64,000 nucleotides of DNA from Deltaproteobacteria bacterium (GCA_019309115.1 JAFDGW010000004.1:1-64000), one strand, 5' to 3'. Positions 35,093-44,588 are shown, counted from the stretch's first letter. Notes: generated by a model from the sequence alone, not told the origin. Numbers and translations: made by a program.

Positions 35093-37912
35093 ATGCGATC
35101 AGGCAATGCAAGCCACAATGGGGTTTTAATTTCGATTTTTGTGCTCAGCACTGACCCGGAACTTAAAAACACCCTAATCAATGCGGCAGCGGCTTGCAAG
35201 CCTCGTCCATCCATCTCGTTTTTTACTAACTATGAAGAATTGGTCCAATCACGTCGGGAAAGAGTAATCCTCCTGATTGACTGGAATTGCATCAAAAGTA
35301 ATTACGAAGAAATTACTCAAACAATAAGGGTTAATTTCCCAAGGGGATACATTGTAGCCCTTGTTGCCGAGCGCCCTGAAGACCCGGTTTTGGAATGCTT
35401 AAGGAAGAGTATAGTGGACGACCTTTTATATAAATCTAACCTTCACTTGTATGTTCTTCCGCTTATTGAAAGAGCCGCCAGGGTAATCCAGCTCCTCTTG
35501 AAACAGGAAAGAGTACGAAAGGAAGCTGAAATAAGGCGTGAAAACATGATTAGAATTATAAAACATTCCCCTGATGGTATCTTTGTGGTTGACCGGGATA
35601 TGCGAATCCTGGCCTTTAATTCGGCAGCGACGAGGATTTTCGGTATCCCGGCTACAGAGCTTATTGGGAAAAAATTCCCTATTGACATTAAAGATCCCAA
35701 GCAATTTCGGCAACCCGTTGAATTACCTTACGTCAAGCCCAATGGCATAGAAGTTTGGCTTGAGGTAAGTGGCAGTGAAATAGTGTGGCAGAATGCTCCG
35801 GCTTTTTTCGTCCACATGAGGGACATGACCCTTCAAAAAATGGCACTCGAAGAAATTAGATCACTCTACACCTTTCAGGAAAGTTTTCATAAGATAGCGA
35901 ATGTGGCTCTCACCGTGAAAGATCTCGGAACTTTTACAAAGAAAGCGCTTAGAATTCTAATTGATACCGGTCAACTCAATGGAATTACAATAATATATCA
36001 AGAATCCGCGGAACGCTACAAACTCCATCACTTCGAAAAGACTACCAGGGAATACGAAGATCACTATCTGACCAGGGAAGAGCTTCCTCCTTGCACTGCA
36101 GCCCTAAACGGTGATGACGCTACGCGCCTTATCGAACCATCCATTTGCGAAAACTGCCATTTTTTTAAAAAATGTACCCGATCTGGCACCACTATCATGT
36201 CTCCCCTGCACTACGACAGTGAATACAAAGGGTGGATTATAATTTGCCTTAAGGGCGCTATCACTGAGCTTTATTTGGAGCAACTCAAGGAGCTGGTTGA
36301 TAATATGAACCTGTGGCTTAGTGTAGTCACAGCCAGGGTTGAGTCGCTTATAGCCCAACAAAAGGAAAAAGAACTTAAGAAAAGGCTTCAGGAATCGGAA
36401 GAAAAATTCAGAAAAGCTTTTGAAGATTCACCTTTGTGGATTTGTATATGTAATTTGCACACGGGGCAGTTGATTGAAATCAACAATTCAGTTTTAAAGA
36501 GCCTGGGTTATTCGAAAGAAGAGCTTATCAACAGGACACTTCACGACCTCAATATCTGCGGATCGAGAGAAGAGAGACAGAATATTGTGCAGCAGCTCTG
36601 CCGAACCGGCTCTATCAAGAGCTACGAAATAAGATGTAAGGGTAAAGATGGAATTTACCACGATGTTCTTTTGTGGGTTGAGCTTATTGAGGTTGGCGGT
36701 CAAAAATGTGCATTAATCATCGGAGATGACATAACGGATAAAAAACGGCTTGAAGCAGCCCTTCTACAGGCTCAAAAAATGGAAGCAATGGGGCAACTCG
36801 TGGGAGGTATTGCCCATGATTTCAATAATGCCCTATCGGTCATGATGGGTTATGCAGAAATGATGCGAATTCAGCTAATGGATAAAGTGCAAAAGGATCA
36901 GCTGGCTTCATGCGTTGAAGAAATCATTAACGTCATAAAACGGACAAGGGAAATGACCGGTAAGCTTTTGGCTTTCGCCAGGAAACAGCCAATAAATCCT
37001 CGTGTTCTAGATGTAAAAGAAGGGGTTGAGAAAAGTATAAAGTTACTAAGGCAGTTGGTGGGAGATGATATTCAGGTTGAGTTTTCCGCACAGGACGGGA
37101 TAAAACCCGTAGTACTGCTTGATCCTGCCTCTCTGGATCAGATCCTGATGAATCTTGCAGTCAATGCACGAGACGCTATAAGAGGCAGAGGAAAGATCAC
37201 GATAGAAATCAAAAATATGCTTATTTTGGAAGAAGAAGCCGAGTTGAATCCTGAGTTAGAAGCGGGTGAGTACGTATGTATAATTTTCAGCGACGATGGT
37301 GAAGGCATGGACGAAGAGACTATGAAACATATTTTCGAACCCTTTTTCAGCACCAAAGGTGCCAAAGGAACGGGGCTTGGTCTTTCGACCGTTTACGGGA
37401 TAGTTAAACAGCATCGTGGTTTCATCACGGTTCGCAGTGAGAAAGGCAAGGGAACTACGTTTAACGTTTGTTTTCCAGTTTTCGCGGGCAAAGCAGAGGG
37501 TATAACTGAAAAATCTAAAGATGAGTTAGCAGGGGGATCAGAAAGGATCGTTATAGTGGAAGATGATGAACAACTTTTAAGGATGTGTGAACAATTTCTG
37601 AGCAGACTGGGTTACGAGGTAATAGGTTTTAACCATCCTGAACGCGCACTTCTCCATTTTAAAAATACGTCCCGCATGGCAGATCTAATAATAACGGATG
37701 TATTTATGAAAGGACTAGATGGCCCATTGCTTGTTGAAGAAATCAACAAGATAGTTCCAAACCTGAAAACCATATTTATAACCGGATACCCAGGCGATGT
37801 GTTGAAGAAGTACACATTGGATGATCGGCAAAATGTTGTGCTTCAGAAGCCTTTCGATTTGAAAGAGCTTGCGGAAACCGTTAGGAACGTTCTTGAAGGA
37901 AATAGGCCGTGA
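35093..37912 (+). CDS. Hybrid sensor histidine kinase (REC-PAS-GAF-PAS-HK-REC)
   Basis: A 939-residue cytosolic hybrid kinase without transmembrane helices. Its parts in order are an N-terminal receiver-like domain (about 12-135, candidate Asp63 in LLIDWN and Lys114), PAS (about 150-260) and a GAF-like region (270-420) holding a four-Cys set (CENCHFFKKC). A second PAS (430-555), HisKA with H575 in GGIAHDFNNALS, HATPase (NLAVNARDAIRG, DDGEGMD, GTGLGLSTVYGI) and a C-terminal receiver with Asp869 (IITDVFMKG) and a late Lys (QKPFD) follow. The Cys set could hold a redox or metal centre, but this is inference. No response regulator gene adjoins it. Confidence 0.92.
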   Translation: MRSGNASHNGVLISIFVLSTDPELKNTLINAAAACKPRPSISFFTNYEELVQSRRERVILLIDWNCIKSNYEEITQTIRVNFPRGYIVALVAERPEDPVLECLRKSIVDDLLYKSNLHLYVLPLIERAARVIQLLLKQERVRKEAEIRRENMIRIIKHSPDGIFVVDRDMRILAFNSAATRIFGIPATELIGKKFPIDIKDPKQFRQPVELPYVKPNGIEVWLEVSGSEIVWQNAPAFFVHMRDMTLQKMALEEIRSLYTFQESFHKIANVALTVKDLGTFTKKALRILIDTGQLNGITIIYQESAERYKLHHFEKTTREYEDHYLTREELPPCTAALNGDDATRLIEPSICENCHFFKKCTRSGTTIMSPLHYDSEYKGWIIICLKGAITELYLEQLKELVDNMNLWLSVVTARVESLIAQQKEKELKKRLQESEEKFRKAFEDSPLWICICNLHTGQLIEINNSVLKSLGYSKEELINRTLHDLNICGSREERQNIVQQLCRTGSIKSYEIRCKGKDGIYHDVLLWVELIEVGGQKCALIIGDDITDKKRLEAALLQAQKMEAMGQLVGGIAHDFNNALSVMMGYAEMMRIQLMDKVQKDQLASCVEEIINVIKRTREMTGKLLAFARKQPINPRVLDVKEGVEKSIKLLRQLVGDDIQVEFSAQDGIKPVVLLDPASLDQILMNLAVNARDAIRGRGKITIEIKNMLILEEEAELNPELEAGEYVCIIFSDDGEGMDEETMKHIFEPFFSTKGAKGTGLGLSTVYGIVKQHRGFITVRSEKGKGTTFNVCFPVFAGKAEGITEKSKDELAGGSERIVIVEDDEQLLRMCEQFLSRLGYEVIGFNHPERALLHFKNTSRMADLIITDVFMKGLDGPLLVEEINKIVPNLKTIFITGYPGDVLKKYTLDDRQNVVLQKPFDLKELAETVRNVLEGNRP

Positions 37913-37931
37913 AAGGAGGCAATTGCTTTCG

Positions 37932-38795
37932 ATGGAGGGGTTGTTTCGCGCTTGTTACACTTACGGCCGCCTGATTAAATTTAGCCATACCATCTTTGCC
38001 TTGCCCTTTGCCCTTTCTGCTGTAATCCTGGCAAACCGGACAGTGCCTGTAACGCCACGCACCCTGTTCTGGATTCTTGTTGCCATGGTTAGTGCTCGTT
38101 CTACGGCCATGGGTTTCAACCGCTGGGCTGACAGGGTTTATGATAAAATGAATCCTCGAACGGCCAATCGACCATCGGTAACGGGTGCAATATCGCCACG
38201 AGCACTGGTAACTTTAACAGTGACATCCGGAGCAACCTTCGTGCTGAGTGCAAGGATGCTGGGAAATCTGTGTTTTCTTTGTTCCTTTCCGGTTCTCGGA
38301 GTTCTTATAGGTTATTCCTATACAAAAAGGTTTACAAAGTGGTGTCATCTTTTCCTAGGATTTGCCATAGGGCTTGCCCCTACCGGAGCATGGATAGCCG
38401 TAACCAATGGGTTCGACTTTAGGATAGTATTTCTATCCATTGCACTTATGACCTACATAGCCGGCTTCGACATTCTTTACGCCTGTTTGGACGTAGAATT
38501 TGACCGAAAGGTTGGGCTTTTTTCGCTTCCAGCAACACTGGGTGTGGAACGAGCTTTGAGAATTTCTGCGATCATTCACGGGGTAACCTTTATTTCGCTA
38601 CTCATTGTGGGAATTCTTTTCAAACTTTCAATACCCTATTACACGTGCACCCTCCTCATAGGAGTCTTGCTTGTATTGGAACATCGAATGGTAAAACCCA
38701 ACGATCTGAGCAAAGTTCCTGTTGCTTTTTATCACGTGAACAGCGCCGTGTCGGTTCTTCTTTTTTTGGGAGTTTTCTTGGAATCCGTCATTTGA
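37932..38795 (+). CDS. UbiA-family prenyltransferase (MqnP-like)
   Basis: A 287-residue membrane prenyltransferase with about eight or nine helices. The aspartate motif is NRWADRVYDKMNPRTANRP (NxxxDxxxD type), with DVEFDRKVG as the second. This variant is typical of the futalosine-pathway MqnP and of UbiA of anaerobes. It attaches the polyprenyl chain made by the IspB-like enzyme to an aromatic acid. The ATG 37932 is 12 bases after GGAGG; TTG 37923 is 3 bases after it and is the alternative. The earlier open frame overlaps the kinase gene. Confidence 0.87.
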   Translation: MEGLFRACYTYGRLIKFSHTIFALPFALSAVILANRTVPVTPRTLFWILVAMVSARSTAMGFNRWADRVYDKMNPRTANRPSVTGAISPRALVTLTVTSGATFVLSARMLGNLCFLCSFPVLGVLIGYSYTKRFTKWCHLFLGFAIGLAPTGAWIAVTNGFDFRIVFLSIALMTYIAGFDILYACLDVEFDRKVGLFSLPATLGVERALRISAIIHGVTFISLLIVGILFKLSIPYYTCTLLIGVLLVLEHRMVKPNDLSKVPVAFYHVNSAVSVLLFLGVFLESVI

Positions 38796-38804
38796 GGAGT
38801 CGAA

Positions 38805-39527
38805 ATGAAACTCATTAAAACTCCGGATCGCATTGGCTCGATGTTCAACCGTATAGCCCCCGTCTATGACTTTCTGAACCATTTCCTCTCGGTAGGTTTT
38901 GACATCTACTGGCGTAGCCAGGCCACGAAGGCTTTAGTTTCCGAATTGAAATGCAAACCGGCTATGGTGGCAGACGTTGCATCGGGTACTGGTGATCTGG
39001 CACTCTCGCTTATGAGGCGAGATACCTGGTTATTCGTTGTGGGAATAGACATAGCGGAGAAGATGTTAAAGAAGGGCAAACAGAAGTTACAAAAGGAAGG
39101 TTACGACAACAGGTTTTTGCCGGTGCTGGGAGATGCTCTAAACCTTCCGTTGTCCGGTAGTTCTTGCGACGCTATCATGATAGCTTATGGAATAAGAAAT
39201 GTCCTCAGCGTTGAGAAAGCATTGGAAGAGTTTGCGAGGGTGCTTAAGCCCGGTGGGCTGTTGCTGATTCTTGAATTCAGCTTGCCGAAAGCAAAATTAT
39301 TTCGCGATGTTTATCTTTTCTACTTCAAAAAGATATTGCCCACTTTGGGAAGGCTTGTATCTGGTGATATTGATGCATATTCTTACCTGCCAACGTCGGT
39401 GACAGCGTTCATGACCGTGGAAGATATGGAAATGATGTTACAGAACGCAGGTTTCAAGGTAATGGAAACCAGGTGTTTTCTATCGGGCGTATCCTATTAC
39501 ATATTGGGCAAATGCAAAGGACGGTAG
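38805..39527 (+). CDS. ubiE: Demethylmenaquinone methyltransferase (MenG/UbiE)
   Basis: A 240-residue SAM-dependent methyltransferase doing the last C-methylation of menaquinone. UbiE signatures are MFNRIAPVYDFLNHFLSVGFDIYWR, VASGTGDLALSL (motif I), AYGIRNV and ALEEFARVLKPGG. It starts 9 bases after the prenyltransferase and ends 4 bases before the UbiD-like gene, so the three form one quinone operon. Confidence 0.93.
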   Translation: MKLIKTPDRIGSMFNRIAPVYDFLNHFLSVGFDIYWRSQATKALVSELKCKPAMVADVASGTGDLALSLMRRDTWLFVVGIDIAEKMLKKGKQKLQKEGYDNRFLPVLGDALNLPLSGSSCDAIMIAYGIRNVLSVEKALEEFARVLKPGGLLLILEFSLPKAKLFRDVYLFYFKKILPTLGRLVSGDIDAYSYLPTSVTAFMTVEDMEMMLQNAGFKVMETRCFLSGVSYYILGKCKGR

Positions 39528-39531
39528 AAAG

Positions 39532-41394
39532 GTGAAAAAGCGAGCTTACAGAGATCTGAGGGAATTCGTTCATGAGTTGGAACTCAATGGGGAACTTCTA
39601 AGGATAACGGCTCCGGTTTCTAATAATCTTGAAATCACGGAAATTACGGATATCGTTTGCAAGTCCCCAGCCGGCGGAGTAGCTCTCCTGTTCGAAAATG
39701 TTACCGGTTACGACTTTCCCGTCCTTACCAATGCCTTTGGAAGTTATCGGCGTATCTGTATGGCCCTTGGTGTGGATGACCTAGAAGAACTGGCGAATAG
39801 GCTGCGCACATTTCTTGAACTGGAACCACCAAAATCTGTGAAAGATGGTGTGAGGATCTTTAAGACAATCGGCAAGGCTTTGCAATTCTTTCCTCGACGC
39901 TTCCGCGGAAATCCTCCATGCCAGAACATTGTGCGAAAAGGAAACTTCGTGAATCTCGGCTTGCTTCCGGTTCTCAAATGCTGGCCTAAAGACGGAGGCC
40001 CTTTCATAACCCTGCCGGTGGTCATAACGAAAAGCCTTGACACCGGGAAACGCAATGCCGGCATGTACCGGCTTCAAGTTTACAACAACCGCACAACGGG
40101 CATGCACTGGCACATTCATAAAGATGGTTCTCACTATTTCCAGGAATACAGACGAAAAGGCATTAAAATGCCCGTAGCAGTAGCAATAGGCACGGACCCA
40201 GCCACCACGTACGCGGCCACAGCCCCTTTACCCCGCGGAATAGATGAAATCCTTTTTGCCGGCTTTATAAGGGAAAAACCGGTGCCAATGGCAAGATGTG
40301 TCACTATAGACATGGAAGTTCCGGCCACGGCGGAGTTCGTACTGGAAGGTTACGTCTTACCTGACGAGTTTAGAATCGAAGGCCCATTCGGTGATCACAC
40401 AGGTTATTACAGCTTAGAAGACAAATATCCGGTGTTCCACATAACGGCAATGACTTATAGAAGGGGTGCCATATATCCGGCTACCATAGTAGGCCGCCCG
40501 CCCATGGAAGATTGTTATCTGGCCAAGGCAACGGAAAGGTTATTTTTGCCGCTGATCAAAATGGTTTTTCCTGAGATTGTTGATTACTGGCTGCCTTGGG
40601 AAGGTGTATTCCATAACATAACCGTGGTTTTTATAGATAAACTCTATCCGGCGCAGGCGCATAAAGTTATGTGCGGCATGTGGAGTCAAGGACAAATGGC
40701 CTTCTGTAAAATAATAGTGGTAGCCGATGCAGATTTGCCCATGCTCAAAGCCGATGATCAGGAGAAAGCTGTTATTATCGTTCGACACCTGTTAAATACT
40801 CTGGACTTCGACAGTGATCTTTTCTTTTCAGAAGGCATACTCGACGTGCTCGACCACAGTGCCCCCCACCCTCTCTACGGATCAAAGCTGGGAATTGACG
40901 CAACCCGCAGGCTTTCTTCAGAAAAGAAGCGCAACCAGAAGACAGCGCTGCTCACACCGCCTCCACCAGAACAAGTTGAACGGGTATTGCATGACATAGA
41001 CGGCCGCATAACATCCATCCACGTTCCGGATATTGATACCCTACACAAACCAATTCTTATAAATCTCCACAAAGACGGCACCATTTCGATGCAGAAATTG
41101 GTCCCAATACTGCTGGAGCATCCTGATCTGAAGTTCTATTCCATCTTCGTTGTCCTGGATGACGGCATAGACTTGAAGGACTACTCCCTGGTTTTCTGGA
41201 AGCTTTTTAATAACGTTGATCCCAAAAGGGACGTTACGGTGAGGAAGGGACGCATTGTTATCGATGCAACAAAGAAGGGGCCGGAAGATGGGCACAACCG
41301 ACCGTGGCCAGAGGACATCGTTATGGATCCGGATGTAAAGGAGCGGGTTAGAAAACGAGCGGCGGAATTGGGAATTGAAAAGTTTCTACGTTGA
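39532..41394 (+). CDS. UbiD-family decarboxylase (MqnL-like)
   Basis: A 620-residue prenyl-FMN-dependent decarboxylase of the UbiD family. The start is GTG 39532 (MKKRAYRDLREFVHELELNG). It has the HIHKDGSHYFQEY and GPFGDHTGYYS blocks and the Glu-Arg-Glu-type triad region. Length of about 600 and the partners suggest the futalosine-pathway MqnL-type enzyme that decarboxylates the prenylated naphthoate, though degradation-type UbiD proteins cannot be ruled out. The flavin prenyltransferase (UbiX) it needs is not encoded in the window. It ends 7 bases before the FMN reductase. Confidence 0.9.
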   Translation: MKKRAYRDLREFVHELELNGELLRITAPVSNNLEITEITDIVCKSPAGGVALLFENVTGYDFPVLTNAFGSYRRICMALGVDDLEELANRLRTFLELEPPKSVKDGVRIFKTIGKALQFFPRRFRGNPPCQNIVRKGNFVNLGLLPVLKCWPKDGGPFITLPVVITKSLDTGKRNAGMYRLQVYNNRTTGMHWHIHKDGSHYFQEYRRKGIKMPVAVAIGTDPATTYAATAPLPRGIDEILFAGFIREKPVPMARCVTIDMEVPATAEFVLEGYVLPDEFRIEGPFGDHTGYYSLEDKYPVFHITAMTYRRGAIYPATIVGRPPMEDCYLAKATERLFLPLIKMVFPEIVDYWLPWEGVFHNITVVFIDKLYPAQAHKVMCGMWSQGQMAFCKIIVVADADLPMLKADDQEKAVIIVRHLLNTLDFDSDLFFSEGILDVLDHSAPHPLYGSKLGIDATRRLSSEKKRNQKTALLTPPPPEQVERVLHDIDGRITSIHVPDIDTLHKPILINLHKDGTISMQKLVPILLEHPDLKFYSIFVVLDDGIDLKDYSLVFWKLFNNVDPKRDVTVRKGRIVIDATKKGPEDGHNRPWPEDIVMDPDVKERVRKRAAELGIEKFLR

Positions 41395-41401
41395 GGAATT
41401 T

Positions 41402-42010
41402 ATGGAAAAACGTCCAAAAATTGTGGCCATTTATGGAAGTCCCAGGAAAGACGGCAATACGGATTTGCTGTTAAGGCAATCAGTAGCCGGTGCTAGAGAA
41501 GAACGAGCAGAAGTAAAGGAATTTTTCTTGAGGGATCTCCGGGTAAGTCCATGCCTAGAAATTTATAAGTGCAGGGAAAATGGACGATGCGCCATCAGAG
41601 ACGATTTTCAAATGATTGCCGATGCTATAGACAAATCACAGGGAATAATCATTGCCACCCCTGTATTTTTTTACGGAGTCAGTGCCCATACCAAGGCATT
41701 TATAGATAGGTGCCAATCCCTGTGGATCAGGAAATACTGGATCGAAAAGGTTCCTTTCGGAACCAGGCGGGTAAAAAAGCTGGGGTTCCTGATTTCCGCC
41801 GGGGCAACTAAAGGCAAGAAGCTTTTCGATGGCATTCTCCTGACCGTTCAATATTTTTTTGATGCCATTGATGTGGAGTGCTGGAAGTCGCTACTATATC
41901 GTGGCCTCGATGGCCGTGGAGAAGTGTTGAATTTTCCGGCATATCTTCAAGAAGCCCGGGATGCCGGTAGAGATATTGCTAGAGAGTTGAAAAATCGAGA
42001 TTTCAGCTAA
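41402..42010 (+). CDS. NADPH-dependent FMN reductase / flavodoxin-fold protein
   Basis: A 202-residue flavodoxin-like flavoprotein. It has the GSPRKDGNTDLLLRQ phosphate loop and a short Cys pair (PCLEIYKCRENGRCAIRDDF) of the iron-sulfur flavoprotein type, although only three cysteines are present. It might act as an NADPH:FMN oxidoreductase supplying flavin to the UbiD neighbour, which is inference. ATG 41402 follows GAGGA; the open frame from 41375 overlaps the previous gene and is not preferred. Confidence 0.82.
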   Translation: MEKRPKIVAIYGSPRKDGNTDLLLRQSVAGAREERAEVKEFFLRDLRVSPCLEIYKCRENGRCAIRDDFQMIADAIDKSQGIIIATPVFFYGVSAHTKAFIDRCQSLWIRKYWIEKVPFGTRRVKKLGFLISAGATKGKKLFDGILLTVQYFFDAIDVECWKSLLYRGLDGRGEVLNFPAYLQEARDAGRDIARELKNRDFS

Positions 42011-42764
42011 ATTAGAGATTTTAGAGAAAATATATCGCCATTATCACTCGCCAGCCAGCATCGGAAACGATCCAGTTCACTTTGTACACGCTTATTTTCG
42101 TCTGGAAGACAGGGAAATAGCTGCTTTACTGGCCGCCATGCTGGCTTATGGACACGTTACCCAAATAAAAAAGAAGGTCGGTTTTGTGCTAAACCTGTTG
42201 AATCCTTCTCCTTACCGTGCCCTTATTCAAAATCAGGACACATTACTGTGGTCGGTTCTGAAGAATTTCAAACACCGTTTTACATCAGGAAAGCAAGTAT
42301 ATAACCTGCTGCGAGGTATTTCATTCGTCATCAAAAAGTATGATTCTATAGGTGACTGTTTCTGTGACTGCTGGCAACGCTCTGGCAACGATATTTTGCA
42401 CGCCATTTCGAGATTCAGGAAAGCAATTGGGGCTTTGGGTGACGACTGGACGATGTTTCTTGCCGACCCTGCAAAGGGCAGTTCATGCAAACGGTGGTTT
42501 CTCTTTTTAAGGTGGATGGTTCGCAGGGATTCTGTGGACTGTGGGGGCTGGGACTTTATTAAGCCGTCGGCTCTAATTGTGCCGCTGGACGTGCATTTAC
42601 ACAGGGCGTCGTTAAGACTAAAGCTTACCAACCGAAAATCTGCTAATCTGCGCACGGCTATTGAAATAACAAATGCGCTTCGAACCTTTGATCCCCTGGA
42701 TCCCGTGCGTTATGATTTTTCTCTAACCCGTTGGAGCATGGATAATTTTCGAAAAATATTCTGA
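41991..42764 (+). CDS. TIGR02757 (DUF2400) family protein, start codon unclear
   Basis: A family-type protein of about 255 residues with unknown function. The first ATG in frame is 42138, but the homologous part begins well before it (DPVHFVHAYFRLEDREIAALL, then AAMLAYGHV). The frame is open back to a TGA at 41988-41990. Between there and 42138 there is no ATG, GTG, TTG or CTG at a sensible place. ATC at 41994 (AGAGAG 7 bases upstream) or ATT at 42000 or 42018 are possible rare starts. Family motifs such as KRWFLFLRWMVRRDSVD and the PLDVHLHR block are intact. It overlaps the FMN reductase end. Confidence 0.8.
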   Translation, partial: KIEISAKLEILEKIYRHYHSPASIGNDPVHFVHAYFRLEDREIAALLAAMLAYGHVTQIKKKVGFVLNLLNPSPYRALIQNQDTLLWSVLKNFKHRFTSGKQVYNLLRGISFVIKKYDSIGDCFCDCWQRSGNDILHAISRFRKAIGALGDDWTMFLADPAKGSSCKRWFLFLRWMVRRDSVDCGGWDFIKPSALIVPLDVHLHRASLRLKLTNRKSANLRTAIEITNALRTFDPLDPVRYDFSLTRWSMDNFRKIF

Positions 42765-42775
42765 GGAGAAACAAT

Positions 42776-44185
42776 ATGAAAGGTAGTGAGTATCATGAAA
42801 TTACTGCTTACCAAAGAAGCGGCCTGGCAAGTGGAGGTCGAATCCGTGGCGGCACACCAAGCTTTTTCAAAACCTATCCCACTCTTCCATTTTACCAACT
42901 TCCGAAAACGCCGGAATTGCCGTCTTGCAGTTTGGGGGATGTGCTAACAGGGGCTACGACCTTAGCTTCTAACGAACTGAATTTGTCACTGCTGAGCATA
43001 TTCTTTGCCCTCACCTATGGCATCACTGCTACAGACCGGACCGGTATATATTCTTTTAGAGCGGTGCCGTCAGCCGGTGCGCTCTACCCCTGTGAGGTGT
43101 ACGCCTGGTTGGGCGGATTCCGGGATCTCCCGCATGGGCTATATCATTACAATGTTGCTCGACATGGCCTTGAACAGATCGCCACTGTTGATAGCAATGA
43201 TGCATTTTTTGAAGCCTGGATCACTGCCATTCCTTATCGATCGGCATGGAAATACAGAGACAGGGCATTCAGGTACGTACTGCTGGATTCAGGCCACATA
43301 TTTGAACAGGCTTTGGTGTCGGCGAAGGTGAGCGGTATAACGAGTAAATTCAAAGAAGCAAACTGGACAGGTACATACGGATGTAGAAGTGAAACAGCCA
43401 TATGCCAGAGGCTTGCCGTAGACCCGCACCATGAAAGACCTGTTGCACGCGTTGCTTTTGCGCCTTTACCTGAAACAGCGAAGATTGATTATCTCACAGA
43501 CAAAAAAGAATTGCTTTCGGCAAGTGCCCCGGCCAACGGGGCCGATTATGGTCCCGTTATTCTCAATGCCATCAACGGCACCGTCGGCGAGGTAACAATC
43601 CCCATAGCTCCTGACATTTCTGAAAAGCTTCCGTCACTTCTTTTTCAAAACAATGCTGTACAGGTAATATTGAACCGTCGATCACGCAGAAATTTCATAA
43701 AAGGCTCTATATCGGCTGATTATTTCGAATCATATCCAAAAGCATTTTCACGGGCACTGCCCATCAAGGGTTTAACGGTATATTTTGTTGTTGAAAGGGT
43801 TGATAACTACGATGAAGGCGTTTACGAACTTTGGTTTGACGGGACTCGCCCAAACCTGAAATTGACCGGGAAAGGTATGTTTATGAGCCAGCTTGCCGAC
43901 GCCTGTCTTCATCAGATGTGGGTTTCTCATGCTTCATTCGCCATTGTGGTACTATTGAACACAGAAGAACTGGAAAAAACTTATGGAAATGCCGGATATC
44001 GGGTAGGAATGCTTTGTGTCGGAAGGATTGGACAGCTGTGTTATCTACTTTCAGAAGCACTGGGGCTGGGATGCTGTGGTGTAGGAGCATTTTACGATTA
44101 CGAAGTAACACGCGTGATTGGTTTGCATGGCGGAATGTCTGCCTACGTGTTGGCAGTGGGACCGGTAAAGAAGCAAGTTCGATGA
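42776..44185 (+). CDS. SagB-type nitroreductase/dehydrogenase
   Basis: A 469-residue protein made of two nitroreductase-fold halves, of the SagB/ThcOx type. The flavin-binding segment is SFRAVPSAGALYPCEVYAW in the first half, and the second contains NRRSRRNFIKGSISADYF and CLHQMWVSH. In azoline-containing peptide pathways such enzymes oxidise thiazolines, but stand-alone members are common in anaerobes with unknown substrates. Here no cyclodehydratase, YcaO or precursor peptide lies nearby. AGGAG is at the usual distance from the ATG. Confident family call, function open. Confidence 0.85.
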   Translation: MKGSEYHEITAYQRSGLASGGRIRGGTPSFFKTYPTLPFYQLPKTPELPSCSLGDVLTGATTLASNELNLSLLSIFFALTYGITATDRTGIYSFRAVPSAGALYPCEVYAWLGGFRDLPHGLYHYNVARHGLEQIATVDSNDAFFEAWITAIPYRSAWKYRDRAFRYVLLDSGHIFEQALVSAKVSGITSKFKEANWTGTYGCRSETAICQRLAVDPHHERPVARVAFAPLPETAKIDYLTDKKELLSASAPANGADYGPVILNAINGTVGEVTIPIAPDISEKLPSLLFQNNAVQVILNRRSRRNFIKGSISADYFESYPKAFSRALPIKGLTVYFVVERVDNYDEGVYELWFDGTRPNLKLTGKGMFMSQLADACLHQMWVSHASFAIVVLLNTEELEKTYGNAGYRVGMLCVGRIGQLCYLLSEALGLGCCGVGAFYDYEVTRVIGLHGGMSAYVLAVGPVKKQVR

Positions 44186-44235
44186 TGCTATACACGCCAC
44201 AGTTAAAAACCCAGTCCTATCGTGGAGGAAGTGCA

Positions 44236-44376
44236 ATGCCTTTTTTCGAATACAGAATAACTCTTTGTTTCACGTCCGTCGGGTATTGTGGCATTGTGGA
44301 AAAGGAGCATAAAATAACATGGAACTGGGAAGACATTTTGTCGTCGCCAATGAAAAAGGCATTCATGCGAGGGTAG
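44236..44376 (+). other. Possible short ORF overlapping HPr
   Basis: A 46-codon ATG frame (MPFFEYRITLCFTSVGYCGI and on) with a textbook GGAGGAA 5-7 bases upstream overlaps the first 58 bases of the HPr gene in another frame. The opening MPFFEYR is reminiscent of FmdB zinc-ribbon proteins (MPIYEYRC), but the cysteine pattern is wrong. It could be a leader peptide or a decayed gene. Confidence 0.25.
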
Positions 44377-44588
44377 CAGCCAGAATAACTGAAGTGGCTC
44401 AACGGTTCAGATCTGAAATTTGGCTTGAAAAAGACGGCAATCGAGTAAACGGCAAAAGCGTCCTCGATGTGCTTTCCCTTGCTTGTCCGCGAGGAACGGA
44501 CGTGCGGGTTGTTGCAATAGGGCCCGACGCAAAAGATGCTCTAGACGCTATTGCTGACCTTTTCCGCAAAAAGTTTGGTGAGACGTGA
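44319..44588 (+). CDS. ptsH: HPr phosphocarrier protein
   Basis: An 89-residue HPr. The active-site His is in NEKGIHARVAAR and the regulatory-serine region is NGKSVLDVLSL, which has a Ser at the Ser46 position. It takes phosphate from enzyme I encoded directly downstream (start overlaps the stop). There is no enzyme IIA or II gene in the window, so this pair may act in a regulatory PTS. Confidence 0.92.
   Translation: MELGRHFVVANEKGIHARVAARITEVAQRFRSEIWLEKDGNRVNGKSVLDVLSLACPRGTDVRVVAIGPDAKDALDAIADLFRKKFGET

Noticed and set aside
42776-44185. Azoline-containing natural product cluster
   Set aside because: Only the SagB-like gene is present; no YcaO, precursor peptide or export gene was seen.
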